Below, piece by piece: positions 8,774 to 16,884 of a stretch of DNA of 64,000 nt. This DNA is from Clavibacter michiganensis (GTDB taxonomy: Bacteria > Actinomycetota > Actinomycetes > Actinomycetales > Microbacteriaceae). Made by a program: the position numbers and the translations under genes. The stretch is from positions 3,162,001-3,226,000 of the forward strand of contig MDHJ01000001.1 of the NCBI GenBank assembly GCA_002150995.1, given 5' to 3'. Below the pieces are notes generated by a model that ran no database searches, was not told the origin of the DNA, and saw only the letters and a program-made list of their open reading frames with translations. Each line of letters opens with the position of its first letter. Position 1 is the first letter of the stretch.

Positions 8774-9343
8774 ATGTCACAGCACACCGAGCTCGTCGTC
8801 CTCCTGGACGACGACGGCGAGAAGATCGGCACGGCGCCCAAGGCGACGGTCCACACCCGCGACACCGCGCTGCACCTCGCGTTCTCGTGCCACGTGTTCG
8901 ACGCGGAGGGCCGGATCCTCGTCACGCGCCGCGCGATCGGCAAGCTCACCTGGCCCGGCGTCTGGACCAACTCGTTCTGCGGCCACCCCGCGCCCGACGA
9001 GGACATGCTCGAGGCCGTGCACCGGCGCGCCGAGCAGGAGCTCGGGCTCGCCCTCGCCTCGGTCGAGCTGGTGCTGCCCGACTTCCGCTACCGCGCGACC
9101 GACGCCGCGGGCGTCGTCGAGAACGAGATCTGCCCCGTGTTCCGCGCGGTGGCGGCCACCCCGGTCGACCCGCGGCCCGAGGAGGTGGGCGAGTACCGGT
9201 GGGTGGATCCCGAGCAGCTGACCGCTGCCGTCGCCCTCGCGCCGTGGGCGTTCAGCCCGTGGCTCACGCTCCAGCTGCCGTTGCTCTACCCCGAGCACGC
9301 GGCGCACGCCGGGCTCAGGGAGGCGGCGGTGCCGGCCGCCTGA
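8774..9343 (+). CDS. idi: Isopentenyl-diphosphate delta-isomerase type I
   Basis: 189 residues. ATG 8774 follows a GGGAG ribosome site; an in-frame extension upstream would overlap the crtE start and is not needed. The Nudix-type fold is shown by TNSFCGHPA (catalytic Cys), RRAEQELG, and ENEICPVF (catalytic Glu). It interconverts IPP and DMAPP, providing DMAPP both for chain initiation by CrtE and for CrtEb, which uses two DMAPP units per C50 carotenoid. The divergent position beside crtE fits co-regulation. A strong hairpin terminator follows. Confidence 0.93.
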   Translation: MSQHTELVVLLDDDGEKIGTAPKATVHTRDTALHLAFSCHVFDAEGRILVTRRAIGKLTWPGVWTNSFCGHPAPDEDMLEAVHRRAEQELGLALASVELVLPDFRYRATDAAGVVENEICPVFRAVAATPVDPRPEEVGEYRWVDPEQLTAAVALAPWAFSPWLTLQLPLLYPEHAAHAGLREAAVPAA

Positions 9344-9354
9344 GCCGGCCTCAC

Positions 9355-9397
9355 CGACGAGGGGCCCGGCCGCATCACGCGGCCGGGCCCCTCGTCG
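9355..9397. terminator. Bidirectional hairpin terminator idi / patatin gene
   Basis: Perfect 19-base arms (9355-9373 and 9379-9397) around a 5-base loop, lying between two convergent genes. Confidence 0.9.
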
Positions 9398-9414
9398 TGC
9401 GGGCGCGGGTGGGA

Positions 9415-10293
9415 TCAGCCCCAGAAGGCGCGGACCTCGTCGGCGACGCGCTCGGCCTGGGCACGGCCCGCCTCGGCGGACGCCTTCCGGGTCGAGAGCA
9501 GGAGCGAGTTCTCGCCGAAGGCGCGCGTGCTCTCCGCGTCGGCCTGGATCACGAGCACGTCCGCGCGGCCGCGGAGCTGCTGCACCACGCCGGGGAGGGT
9601 CGGGCCCATGCCGGAGGTCGGGGCCTCGGGGCCGCACGCGATGACGAGGATCCGCTCGTGGTCGGCGACGACGTCGGCGTTCGTGCCGGAGCGCATGCCG
9701 CCGTCCATGTAGGGGCGGCCGTCGATGGTGACGGGCGGGAAGACGCCCGGCACGGCGCAGCTCGCGGCGGACGCGCGCACGAGGTCGGCGCCGGACTCCT
9801 TGTCGAAGACGGTGAAGCGGCCGGTGCCCGCGTCGACCGCGGTGATGCGGAGGTCCTGCTCGGGCCAGTCGCGGACGGGCAGCAGCTGGCCGATGCGCTC
9901 GACGCTCGCGGCGTCGTCCACCTCGGGGTCGTACTCCTCGAGGGCCAGCTCGCCGATCCTCTGGCGCGTGGGGATCTCGCCCGCCGTGCTCGCGACGCCC
10001 TCGCCGATGACCTCGACGGTGCGCGCGAGGTCGCGGCTGCCCATCGGCTCGGCCATGCCCGCCACGTCGACGAAGTGCTCGTCGTAGGCCGCGTCGATGG
10101 CGCCGGCCCGCAGGTTGATGGCGACGACGGATCCGGCCGAGGTGCCGACGACCGTGTCGGCGCCCGCGAGGTCGACGCCCGCCGCGATGAGCCCGGAGAC
10201 GAGGCCCGTCTCCCAGGCGATGCCGGCGACGCCGCCGCCGCCCAGGACCAGTCCGCGCGTCGCCGTGGGGGTCTCTCGTCCGCTGCCGCTCAT
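9415..10293 (-). CDS. Patatin-like phospholipase family protein
   Basis: 292 residues; ATG 10293 is preferred over an upstream GTG because GAGGAGA sits just in front of it. The patatin elements are in order: glycine-rich oxyanion stretch LVLGGGGVAG (residues ~15-24), nucleophile elbow GTSAGS (~52), and the Asp motif DGGMR (~205), giving the Ser-Asp dyad of bacterial patatins. Predicted soluble lipid acyl hydrolase; the substrate cannot be inferred. No signal peptide. It stands alone between the idi terminator and the marR gene on the same strand. Confidence 0.87.
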   Translation of the reverse strand: MSGSGRETPTATRGLVLGGGGVAGIAWETGLVSGLIAAGVDLAGADTVVGTSAGSVVAINLRAGAIDAAYDEHFVDVAGMAEPMGSRDLARTVEVIGEGVASTAGEIPTRQRIGELALEEYDPEVDDAASVERIGQLLPVRDWPEQDLRITAVDAGTGRFTVFDKESGADLVRASAASCAVPGVFPPVTIDGRPYMDGGMRSGTNADVVADHERILVIACGPEAPTSGMGPTLPGVVQQLRGRADVLVIQADAESTRAFGENSLLLSTRKASAEAGRAQAERVADEVRAFWG

Positions 10294-10419
10294 GGCTCTC
10301 CTCTTCGTGTGCACGTCGGTGGTGGTGGTCGTCGTGGTGGTCGACGCGCCTCCATCATCCCCGAGCCCGGTGGACGCCGGCCGAGCGCGGACCGAGCGCC
10401 GGGTGCACGCGCGGTGGAT

Positions 10420-10461
10420 CCGCCGGGTCAGGCCACGGGTCCGCCGGGTCAGGCCACGGGT
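10420..10461. repeat. 21-bp tandem duplication at the marR stop codon
   Basis: Two exact 21-base copies (10420-10440 and 10441-10461). On the minus strand each unit encodes the end of MarR plus its stop, so a second Gly-Pro-Val-Ala-stop follows directly after the real one. Confidence 0.85.
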
Positions 10462-10970
10462 CCGTCGGACGCCTCCCGGTAGACCTCGCGCACCTGGCCG
10501 AGGAAGCGCAGCACGGTCGCGCGCTCGCGCGGCGAGAGCGCGTCGGCGGCGCGGGCGACGCCGCCGATCATGGGCATCAGCTCGTCCATGGCGCGCCCGA
10601 CGGACGCGGGCCGCGGGACGACGACGACCCGGCGGCGGTCGTGCGGGTGCGGCCGGCGGTCGACGTGGCCGACCTCCACCAGCCGGTCGACCACGAGCGT
10701 CGCCGCCGCGGTCGTGATCCCGAGGCGGCCCGCGAGGTCGGTGGGCGACAGCGATCCCGCCTGGATGAGGTGCTCCATCGCCTTCATGTCGGTGGGGTTC
10801 ACCGCGAGCACGGTGCCGAGGCGGCGCTCGAACCCGGCCGCGAGGCCCAGCACGTCGCGGAGCGCGCGGCCGATCTCGCCCGCGTCGCCCGCGGCGGCCG
10901 GCACCCCGGCGCCGGGCCCCGGCAGGGCGTCGGACGCCTCCGGTCCGGGGCGGCTCTCGGTGCGGGACAT
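10449..10970 (-). CDS. MarR-family transcriptional regulator
   Basis: 173 residues from ATG 10970. A Pro/Ala-rich first 30 residues precede the winged helix: MKAMEHLIQAGSLSPTDLAG, recognition helix TTAAATLVVDRLVEVG, and wing DRRPHPHDRRRVVV, a standard MarR pattern. It is divergent from the MMPL exporter at 11049 with 78 bases between starts, and an inverted repeat lies inside that gap next to a TTGACA box, so it most likely represses the exporter and possibly itself. The ligand is unknown. Confidence 0.9.
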   Translation of the reverse strand: MSRTESRPGPEASDALPGPGAGVPAAAGDAGEIGRALRDVLGLAAGFERRLGTVLAVNPTDMKAMEHLIQAGSLSPTDLAGRLGITTAAATLVVDRLVEVGHVDRRPHPHDRRRVVVVPRPASVGRAMDELMPMIGGVARAADALSPRERATVLRFLGQVREVYREASDGPVA

Positions 10971-11003
10971 GCCCCCATCGTACGTCCGCGTTCGCTAAGC
11001 AGC

Positions 11004-11023
11004 TTGACAGTCAGTAGGCTGAC
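11004..11023 (+). promoter_or_regulatory. Promoter -35 box with probable MarR operator
   Basis: A consensus -35 hexamer TTGACA (11004-11009) is directly followed by an inverted repeat GTCAG / CTGAC with a 4-base spacer (11010-11023), upstream of the MMPL gene. MarR-type repressors bind such short palindromes between or over promoter boxes. Confidence 0.55.
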
Positions 11024-11048
11024 GATCACCGCACCCCTGGAGGAACAC

Positions 11049-13163
11049 GTGAGATCGATCGCCCGCTTCGTCAGCGCCCGGCGCACCGCCTGGATCGCGC
11101 TGGTGGTGGCCGCCGCCGCCGTGGCCGCCCTGTTCGCCTTCCTGCCGAAGGCCGAGGCCGACGCGTTCCCTCCGTCGGGGCTTCCCGAGTCCAGCCAGGC
11201 CCGGCAGGTGAGCGAGCTCCTCGAGCGCTTCCCGAGCGCCGACACGACCGTCGGGATCCTCGTCTTCAGCCGCGACGGCGCCGCCCTCACCGACGCCGAC
11301 ACGGCCGCGATCGCCGAGCGCGCCCAGGCGCTGGCCGCGGACTCCCTCGCGCCGCAGGCGGTCGTGCCGCAGCTCAGCGACGACGGGCGGGCGGCGCTCG
11401 TCGCGGTCCCGCTCGACGCCTCCGACGCCGCGGACGACATCGCCGCCACCGCCGACTCCCTCCGCACGACGGCGGGCGAGGGCCTCCCCGACGGGCTCAC
11501 CGCCCAGCTCACCGGCCCGATCGGCTTCCAGGCGGACATCTCGAACGCCTTCGCGGGCGCCGACTTCCGGCTCCTGCTCGTCACGGTGCTCGTGGTCGCC
11601 GTGCTGCTCATCGTCACCTACCGCAGCCCCGTGCTCTGGATCGTGCCGCTCGCCGTGGTCGGCGCGGCCGACGGCCTGGCCCGCGTGGTCGTCACGGCCG
11701 TCGCCGAGCCGTTCGGCATCACCATCGACGCCTCCATCGGCGGGATCCTGTCGGTGCTCGTCTTCGGCGCCGGCACGAACTACGCGCTGCTGCTCGTCGC
11801 CCGCTACCGGGAGGAGCTGACCCGCCAGGAGGACCGCCACCGGGCGATGCTCACGGCCGTCACGAGCGCGGGCCCGGCCATCGCGGCGAGCGGCGGCACC
11901 GTCGCGCTCAGCCTCATCACGCTGCTGGCCGCCGAGCTGTCCGGCAACCGCGCCCTCGGGTTCGCGTGCGCGATCGGCGTCGTCATCGCCATCGCCGCCG
12001 CGCTGCTCGTGCTGCCCGCGGCCCTCGTGGTCTGCGGCCGGGGCCTGTTCTGGCCGTTCATCCCGCGCGTCGGGTCCGACGTCGACCACGGCGGGAAGCC
12101 GGGCGTCTGGCGGCGCCTCGGGCTCGGCGTGCAGCGGCGGCCCGTGGTCGTGGCGGTCGTCGCCCTCGCCGGGGTCGGCGTCCTCGCGCTCGGCCTCGTC
12201 GGCGCGCGCGTCGGCCTCTCGCAGACCGACCAGCTGCTGGGCGATCCGGAGTCGGTCGCCGCCCAGGAGGTCGTCGACGCGTCGTTCTCGGCGGGCCTGA
12301 CGGCCCAGACCGTGGTGCTCGCCCCGGACGCGGTCGCGGCGGACGCCGTCGCCACCGCCGAGTCGGTGCCCGGCGTCGAGGGCGCCCGGGCGGGCGAGTC
12401 GGCGGAGGGCCGCACGCGCATCGACGTGCAGCTCGACGCGGAGCCCGAGAGCGCTGCGGCGTTCGCCGCCGTGCGGGACCTCCGCGCCGCCTACGCCGAC
12501 GCCCCGGGCGAGGAGTCGGCGTCGCTCGTCGGCGGCAGCGACGCCACGGCCGCCGACACGGCCGCGTCCTCCGAGCGCGACCAGGGGCTCATCATCCCGA
12601 TCATCCTGGCCATCGTGTTCGTGATCCTCGGCCTGCTGCTGCGCTCGCTGGTGGCACCGGTCCTCCTCATCGCGAGCGTGCTGGCGACCTTCTTCGCGAG
12701 CCTCGGCGCGGCCAACGTGCTGTTCCAGCAGGTCCTCGGGTTCCCGGCCTTCGACGCGAACGTGGTGCTGTTCGCGTTCCTGTTCCTGGTGGCGCTGGGG
12801 GTCGACTACAACATCTTCCTCGTCACCCGGGCGCGGGAGGAGCGGAGGCTCCACGGCACGCGCGAGGGCATGGTGCGGGCGCTGGCCTCGACGGGCGGCG
12901 TGATCACGAGCGCGGGCATCCTGCTGGCCGCGGTCTTCGCGGTGCTCGGGGTGCTGCCCGTGGTGGCCCTCACGCAGATCGGCGTCATCGTGTGCATCGG
13001 CGTGCTGCTCGACACGCTCGTGGTGCGGACGCTCCTCGTGCCGGCGCTCGTGTTCATCCTGGGCGACCGCTTCTGGTGGCCGTCGCACCGGCCGGGGCGG
13101 CACGAGGGCGCCCGTGCCGACGAGCTGGCCGACGCGCCGGTCGAGGCGACGACCGCCGGGTAG
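11049..13163 (+). CDS. MMPL-family (RND-type) membrane transporter
   Basis: 704 residues from GTG 11049. Two homologous halves, each with an N-terminal helix, a large extracytoplasmic loop and five to six helices. The MMPL hallmark is in both halves: FGAGTNYALLLVARYREEL (first) and ALGVDYNIFLVTRAREE (second). Actinobacterial MMPL proteins export lipids, pigments or drugs by proton coupling. Control by the divergent MarR regulator suggests induction by a small toxic or endogenous compound; the substrate is unknown. No partner subunit is adjacent. Confidence 0.93.
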   Translation: MRSIARFVSARRTAWIALVVAAAAVAALFAFLPKAEADAFPPSGLPESSQARQVSELLERFPSADTTVGILVFSRDGAALTDADTAAIAERAQALAADSLAPQAVVPQLSDDGRAALVAVPLDASDAADDIAATADSLRTTAGEGLPDGLTAQLTGPIGFQADISNAFAGADFRLLLVTVLVVAVLLIVTYRSPVLWIVPLAVVGAADGLARVVVTAVAEPFGITIDASIGGILSVLVFGAGTNYALLLVARYREELTRQEDRHRAMLTAVTSAGPAIAASGGTVALSLITLLAAELSGNRALGFACAIGVVIAIAAALLVLPAALVVCGRGLFWPFIPRVGSDVDHGGKPGVWRRLGLGVQRRPVVVAVVALAGVGVLALGLVGARVGLSQTDQLLGDPESVAAQEVVDASFSAGLTAQTVVLAPDAVAADAVATAESVPGVEGARAGESAEGRTRIDVQLDAEPESAAAFAAVRDLRAAYADAPGEESASLVGGSDATAADTAASSERDQGLIIPIILAIVFVILGLLLRSLVAPVLLIASVLATFFASLGAANVLFQQVLGFPAFDANVVLFAFLFLVALGVDYNIFLVTRAREERRLHGTREGMVRALASTGGVITSAGILLAAVFAVLGVLPVVALTQIGVIVCIGVLLDTLVVRTLLVPALVFILGDRFWWPSHRPGRHEGARADELADAPVEATTAG

Positions 13164-13193
13164 CGCGCGCGGATCCTCCTCGTGCCGGGTCAT

Positions 13194-13214
13194 TTATGGC
13201 ACCCTGTGCCATAA
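13194..13214. promoter_or_regulatory. Perfect palindrome upstream of the SDR gene, probable TetR operator
   Basis: Nine-base arms TTATGGCAC and GTGCCATAA separated by CCT, 41 bases before the SDR start at 13255. It is strikingly AT-rich for this genome. A TetR-family gene (14099-14721) lies just past the SDR gene and is the likely ligand, though not proven. Confidence 0.65.
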
Positions 13215-13254
13215 TCGCGGCACCGGCACCCGCCGGACCCATCGAGGAGGATCC

Positions 13255-14007
13255 ATGACCCACGAGCCGCGCTTCGCCGGACGCACCGCCATCGTCACGG
13301 GAGCGGGGAGCGGCATCGGCCGCGCCACCGCCCTGCGACTCGCCCAGGACGGAGCGCGCGTCATCGCCGCCGACGTCGTCGCCGAGCGGCTCGACGCGTT
13401 CGTCGCCGAGTACCCCGAGCTCGACATCGTCCCGGTCGTCGGCGACATCACCGCCGAGGACGGCGTGCAGGCGATCGTCGACGCCGCCGACGGCCGGGTC
13501 GACGTGCTCGCCAACGTCGCCGGGATCATGGACGGCTTCCTCCCCGCGGGCGAGGTCGACGACCGCACCTGGGACCTCGTGTTCGCCGTGAACGTGACCG
13601 CCGTGCTGCGGCTCACGCGCGCGGTGCTGCCCCTCATGCAGGCGGCCGGCTCCGGCGCGATCGTCAACGTCGCCTCGGAGGCGGCGCTCCGGGGATCCGC
13701 TGCGGGCGTCGCCTACACGGCGTCGAAGCACGCGGTCGCGGGCATCACGAAGAACACCGCCGTCATCTACGGGAAGCAGGGGATCCGCGTGAACGCGGTC
13801 GCGCCCGGCCCCACGAAGACGGCGATCGAGGCGCCCATGCGCTCCGCCCTCGCGGGACAGGTGCTCGGCCCGCTGATGCAGACGATGATCCCCACCCCCG
13901 TCGAGGCCGAGGAGCTGGCCAACGCCATCACCTGGCTCGCGAGCGATGAGAGCCGCAACGTCAACGGCGTGATCCTGGCGTCCGACGGCGGCTGGTCCGC
14001 GATCTAG
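13255..14007 (+). CDS. SDR-family NAD(P)-dependent oxidoreductase
   Basis: 250 residues from ATG 13255, behind a perfect GAGGAGG ribosome site. Classical short-chain dehydrogenase: cofactor motif TGAGSGIGRA (~residues 16-25), NVAGIM (~90), catalytic YTASK (~155) and PGPTKT. The Asp after beta-2 (IAADVVAERL) suggests NAD rather than NADP preference. It is preceded by a 21-base palindrome and followed by a convergent TetR gene, suggesting an inducible detoxification or catabolic enzyme. Substrate not predictable. Confidence 0.92.
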   Translation: MTHEPRFAGRTAIVTGAGSGIGRATALRLAQDGARVIAADVVAERLDAFVAEYPELDIVPVVGDITAEDGVQAIVDAADGRVDVLANVAGIMDGFLPAGEVDDRTWDLVFAVNVTAVLRLTRAVLPLMQAAGSGAIVNVASEAALRGSAAGVAYTASKHAVAGITKNTAVIYGKQGIRVNAVAPGPTKTAIEAPMRSALAGQVLGPLMQTMIPTPVEAEELANAITWLASDESRNVNGVILASDGGWSAI

Positions 14008-14098
14008 CCGGCTGCACGCGCCGGCGGCCGGCGGCTGGACCGCGATCCGACCGGCCGCGGGCGCGCCGACGCCGGGTGCAGGCGGATGGGGCCCGGGA

Positions 14099-14721
14099 CT
14101 AGCGGTCGGCGCGCGTGCCGTCGGACCCGCCCGCCAGCGCGAGGGCGTCCACGGCGCGGCGGATGGCCGCGTCGGGCCGCGGGTCGTCCGAGCTCGTCGC
14201 CCACCACCGGAGCGCCGCGTAGGTGGACGCGCCGAGGGCGTCGGCGAGCACCGCGGCCTCGACCGTCCCGCGCAGCTCGGGGCGCCCGGACGCGACGAAC
14301 CCCGCGAGCACGTGGGAGCCCGCGCCCAGCCGCGGCGACGCGAGGCCGCGGAGCTCGGGGTGCGCGTCGATGATGCGGAGGCGCACGCGGGTCATGCCGA
14401 GGTCGATGCCCGAGGCCTCGAGGGCGCGGACGAACGCGTCGGCGTAGGCGGTGCCGAGGGGCCGGCCGCCCGTGCCCGCGGCGAGCAGCCGGTCGAGCAC
14501 CTCGACGACCGCCTCGGCGCCGCCCCACACGAGGTCGGCCTTCGACGGGAAGTAGCGGAAGAGGCTGCGCCGTCCGACCCCGCGGCCTCCGCGACGTCGG
14601 CCATGCTGACCGCGTCGTAGCCCCGCTCCGCGAACAGGGCGATGGCGACGCGCGCGAGCTCGGCGGCGTCGATCGCGACGGGACGGCCGGCGGCGCGCTC
14701 GGGGGACGCGGACGGGGGCAT
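14099..14721 (-). CDS. TetR-family transcriptional regulator (frameshifted as read)
   Basis: N-terminal helix-turn-helix: residues from ATG 14721 read AAELARVAIALFAERGYDAVS then MADVAEAAG, after which the recognition helix VGRRSLFRYFPSKADLVWGG continues in another frame. One additional C in the CCCC run at 14578-14581 restores a 208-codon gene. The ligand-binding part ends RRAVDALALAGG at 14099. Convergent with the SDR gene and downstream, on the same strand, of the NmrA-like gene; a GC-rich hairpin at 14748-14790 separates them. Likely repressor of the SDR gene through the palindrome at 13194. Confidence 0.85.
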
Positions 14722-14747
14722 GCGGGGAAGCGTAGCGGCCGACCGTC

Positions 14748-14790
14748 GGGACCCGGACCCGGACCCGGCCCGGGTCGGGGTCCCGGTCCC
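14748..14790 (-). terminator. GC-rich hairpin after the NmrA-like gene
   Basis: Repeated GGACCC units on the left (14748-14768) pair imperfectly with GGGTC / GGTCCC units on the right (14769-14790), between the NmrA-like stop and the tetR start. Confidence 0.5.
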
Positions 14791-14817
14791 AGCGATCGGT
14801 ACGGCCGCGGTCCGGCG

Positions 14818-15666
14818 TCAGACCCCGATGTCGCGGAGCCACTCCCCCGGGGTCCGCGGCGTGAGTCCCAGCCGCGCCTGCGCGCTGGTCGCCGCGTCGA
14901 TGGCCTCCGACGCCTGCGTCCCGCGCCAGCGGTACGCCTCGATGACCGGCCGCGCGCCCTCCTCGCCGAACAGCGGGATGATGTCCGCGCCGAACTCGTC
15001 GGGCGTCCGCGCCGCGAAGCGCACGTCGCGCCCGAGGTGCTCGGCGAAGGCCGCGGCCAGGTCCCGACCGGTGAGCGCGGGCAGCGCGCCGACGCCGACC
15101 GTGCCGGTGACGGACGGATCCCGCAGGAGCCGCGCCACCACGTCGGCGACGTCCAGGTGCGAGCTCCAGGAGACCGCGTAGTCGTCGCGGATCGGGTAGC
15201 GCAGCACTCCCTCCGTCCGCACGGGCCCGACGACGACCGGCAGGAGCAGGTTCTCGAGGTAGAGCCGCGGCTCCACCACGGCGAGCGGGACGCCGGCGTC
15301 GCGGATGCCCCGCACGAGGACGTCGAGCGGGGATCCCGCGGCCTCCGGGACGTCGATGCGTCCGCCGCTGGTCGACACGACCACGCGCGCGGGCCGGGCG
15401 CGGCGGACGGCCGCGACGATCGCCGCGGCGTGCTCGGCCTGCTGCGCCGGGGATCCGATGGGCAGGTGCACGAAGACGCCATCGACGCCCGCGTAGGCGG
15501 CGGCCAGCGAGTCGACGGAGGACAGGTTGACGGACATGGGGACGCCGCCGCCCCGGTAGGCGGCGGCGTCCCGCACGGCGGCGCGGACATCGGAGACGGT
15601 GGGGAGGAGGGCGGCCAGCACGGGAGCGCCCTGGGCGCCGGTGGCGCCGTGGATGAGGAAGGTCAT
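14818..15666 (-). CDS. NmrA-like NAD(P)-binding oxidoreductase
   Basis: 282 residues from ATG 15666. Atypical SDR/NmrA fold: N-terminal IHGATGAQGAPVLAALL cofactor motif, AAAYAGVDGVFVHLPIG, then VVVSTSGG, with no YxxxK catalytic pair in the usual place. Such proteins act as quinone or NADPH-dependent reductases, or as redox sensors. It is divergent from an HxlR regulator at 15732, the common arrangement in which an HxlR protein controls an NmrA/quinone-reductase gene. Confidence 0.85.
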   Translation of the reverse strand: MTFLIHGATGAQGAPVLAALLPTVSDVRAAVRDAAAYRGGGVPMSVNLSSVDSLAAAYAGVDGVFVHLPIGSPAQQAEHAAAIVAAVRRARPARVVVSTSGGRIDVPEAAGSPLDVLVRGIRDAGVPLAVVEPRLYLENLLLPVVVGPVRTEGVLRYPIRDDYAVSWSSHLDVADVVARLLRDPSVTGTVGVGALPALTGRDLAAAFAEHLGRDVRFAARTPDEFGADIIPLFGEEGARPVIEAYRWRGTQASEAIDAATSAQARLGLTPRTPGEWLRDIGV

Positions 15667-15675
15667 GCGCCCATT

Positions 15676-15691
15676 GATGCATATGATGCAC
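15676..15691. promoter_or_regulatory. Candidate HxlR operator
   Basis: An AT-rich dyad (TGATGCATATGATGCA) in the 65-base divergent gap between the NmrA-like and hxlR-type genes. HxlR proteins bind imperfect AT-rich dyads; assignment by position only. Confidence 0.4.
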
Positions 15692-15731
15692 CGGTTACGT
15701 CAAATGCACCGAGAGGCCTATCCTCGGACCC

Positions 15732-16205
15732 ATGGCGTTCTCCCCGGATGTGTGGCCCGAGTGCGGCGTGGCGCGGTTCCTCGGCCTGATCGACGGACCG
15801 TGGGCGACGCTGATCGTCCGCGAGCTGCTCGGCGGCCCCCTGCGATTCACCGAGCTGCGCGGCGCGCTGCCCGGCATCAGCGCCCACACGCTGTCCGACC
15901 GGCTGCGGCGCTTCGAGGAGCACGGCCTGGTCACGCGGACGGCGTACGCCGAGATCCCGCCGCGCGTGGTCTACGAGCTCACCGACGTGGGCCTCAGCCT
16001 CCGCCCGGTCCTGGATGCGATGAACGCCTGGGCGAGCACGGTGCCGCGTCAGGTGGAGGAGCGGACGGGCGACGACGACCTGCCGGTCCCCGTGCTCGTC
16101 CCCGGCCGCGGCGGATCCCGACCCACGTGCGAGGTGCCGGCCGCCGCCGCGCCCTCCCGGCCCTCCGCATCCCCGCGATCCGCCGCCCGCACGGCCGCCC
16201 GGTGA
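15732..16205 (+). CDS. HxlR-family transcriptional regulator
   Basis: 157 residues. The signature segments are present: a conserved Cys in WPECGVARFLGLIDGPWATL (redox or ligand sensing in this family), LIVRELLGGPLRFTELRGAL, the recognition helix ISAHTLSDRLRRFEEHGLV and the wing RVVYELTDVG. The C-terminal 45 residues are Pro/Arg-rich low complexity. Its stop (TGA) overlaps the GTG start of the acetyltransferase, so the two are co-translated. Probably regulates the divergent NmrA-like gene. Confidence 0.9.
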   Translation: MAFSPDVWPECGVARFLGLIDGPWATLIVRELLGGPLRFTELRGALPGISAHTLSDRLRRFEEHGLVTRTAYAEIPPRVVYELTDVGLSLRPVLDAMNAWASTVPRQVEERTGDDDLPVPVLVPGRGGSRPTCEVPAAAAPSRPSASPRSAARTAAR

Positions 16206-16726
16206 GCGCCGCACCGCTGCCGGCGCCCGCCGTCCGCGCCATGCGCCCGGACGACTGGGAGCGCGTCTCGCGCATCCACCTGCACGGCATCGAAGCCGGC
16301 GACGCCACGTTCGAGTCGGCGCCGCCGACGTGGGAGCGCTTCGACGCGCACCGCCTGCCGGACCACCGACTGGTCGCGGTCGATGCGGACGACGCCGTGC
16401 TCGGCTGGGCCGCCGTCTCCGCGGTGTCGTCCCGCGCCGTCTACGCCGGGGTCGTCGAGCACTCGATCTACGTCGATGCGGCAGCCCGCGGGCGCGGGGT
16501 CGGGAAGGCGCTCCTCCAGGAGCTCATCGCCTCGACCGAGCGCGCGGGCATCTGGACCCTGCAGGGCGTCGTCTTCCCGGAGAACGGCGCCAGCATCGCC
16601 CTGCACGAGCGCTTCGGGTTCCGGGTGGTGGGGCGGCGCGAGCGCATCGCGGCCGCGGAGGCCGGGCCGCGCGCCGGGATCTGGCGCGACACCCTGCTCA
16701 TGGAGCGGCGGTCGCCGGCGGTCTGA
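16202..16726 (+). CDS. GNAT-family N-acetyltransferase (phosphinothricin-type)
   Basis: 174 residues from GTG 16202 (GTGA overlap with the hxlR-type gene). Layout of the Pat/YncA branch: VRAMRPDDWERVSRIHLHGI at the start, acetyl-CoA loop RGRGVGKALLQELI (~residues 100-113), then FPENGASIALHERFGFRVVG and a C-terminal tail ending in WRDTLLMERR. Members acetylate phosphinothricin, methionine sulfone or similar amino compounds in the cytoplasm. Co-transcription with a regulator and reductase partner suggests a small xenobiotic response unit. Confidence 0.88.
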   Translation: MSAAPLPAPAVRAMRPDDWERVSRIHLHGIEAGDATFESAPPTWERFDAHRLPDHRLVAVDADDAVLGWAAVSAVSSRAVYAGVVEHSIYVDAAARGRGVGKALLQELIASTERAGIWTLQGVVFPENGASIALHERFGFRVVGRRERIAAAEAGPRAGIWRDTLLMERRSPAV

Positions 16727-16884
16727 GCACGCCACCCGCCCCCTGACCCCCGCCACGCCGACCGGAGTGGCGGCCCGCGAGTGTGGAAGCTCCGCACCGG
16801 GGATCCGGCGGGGGCCGTAGGTTCACGTGTCGTCGCACGAGCGCCCAGTGCACGCCCCCCAAACCCATGTACCGAGAGGCCGTC

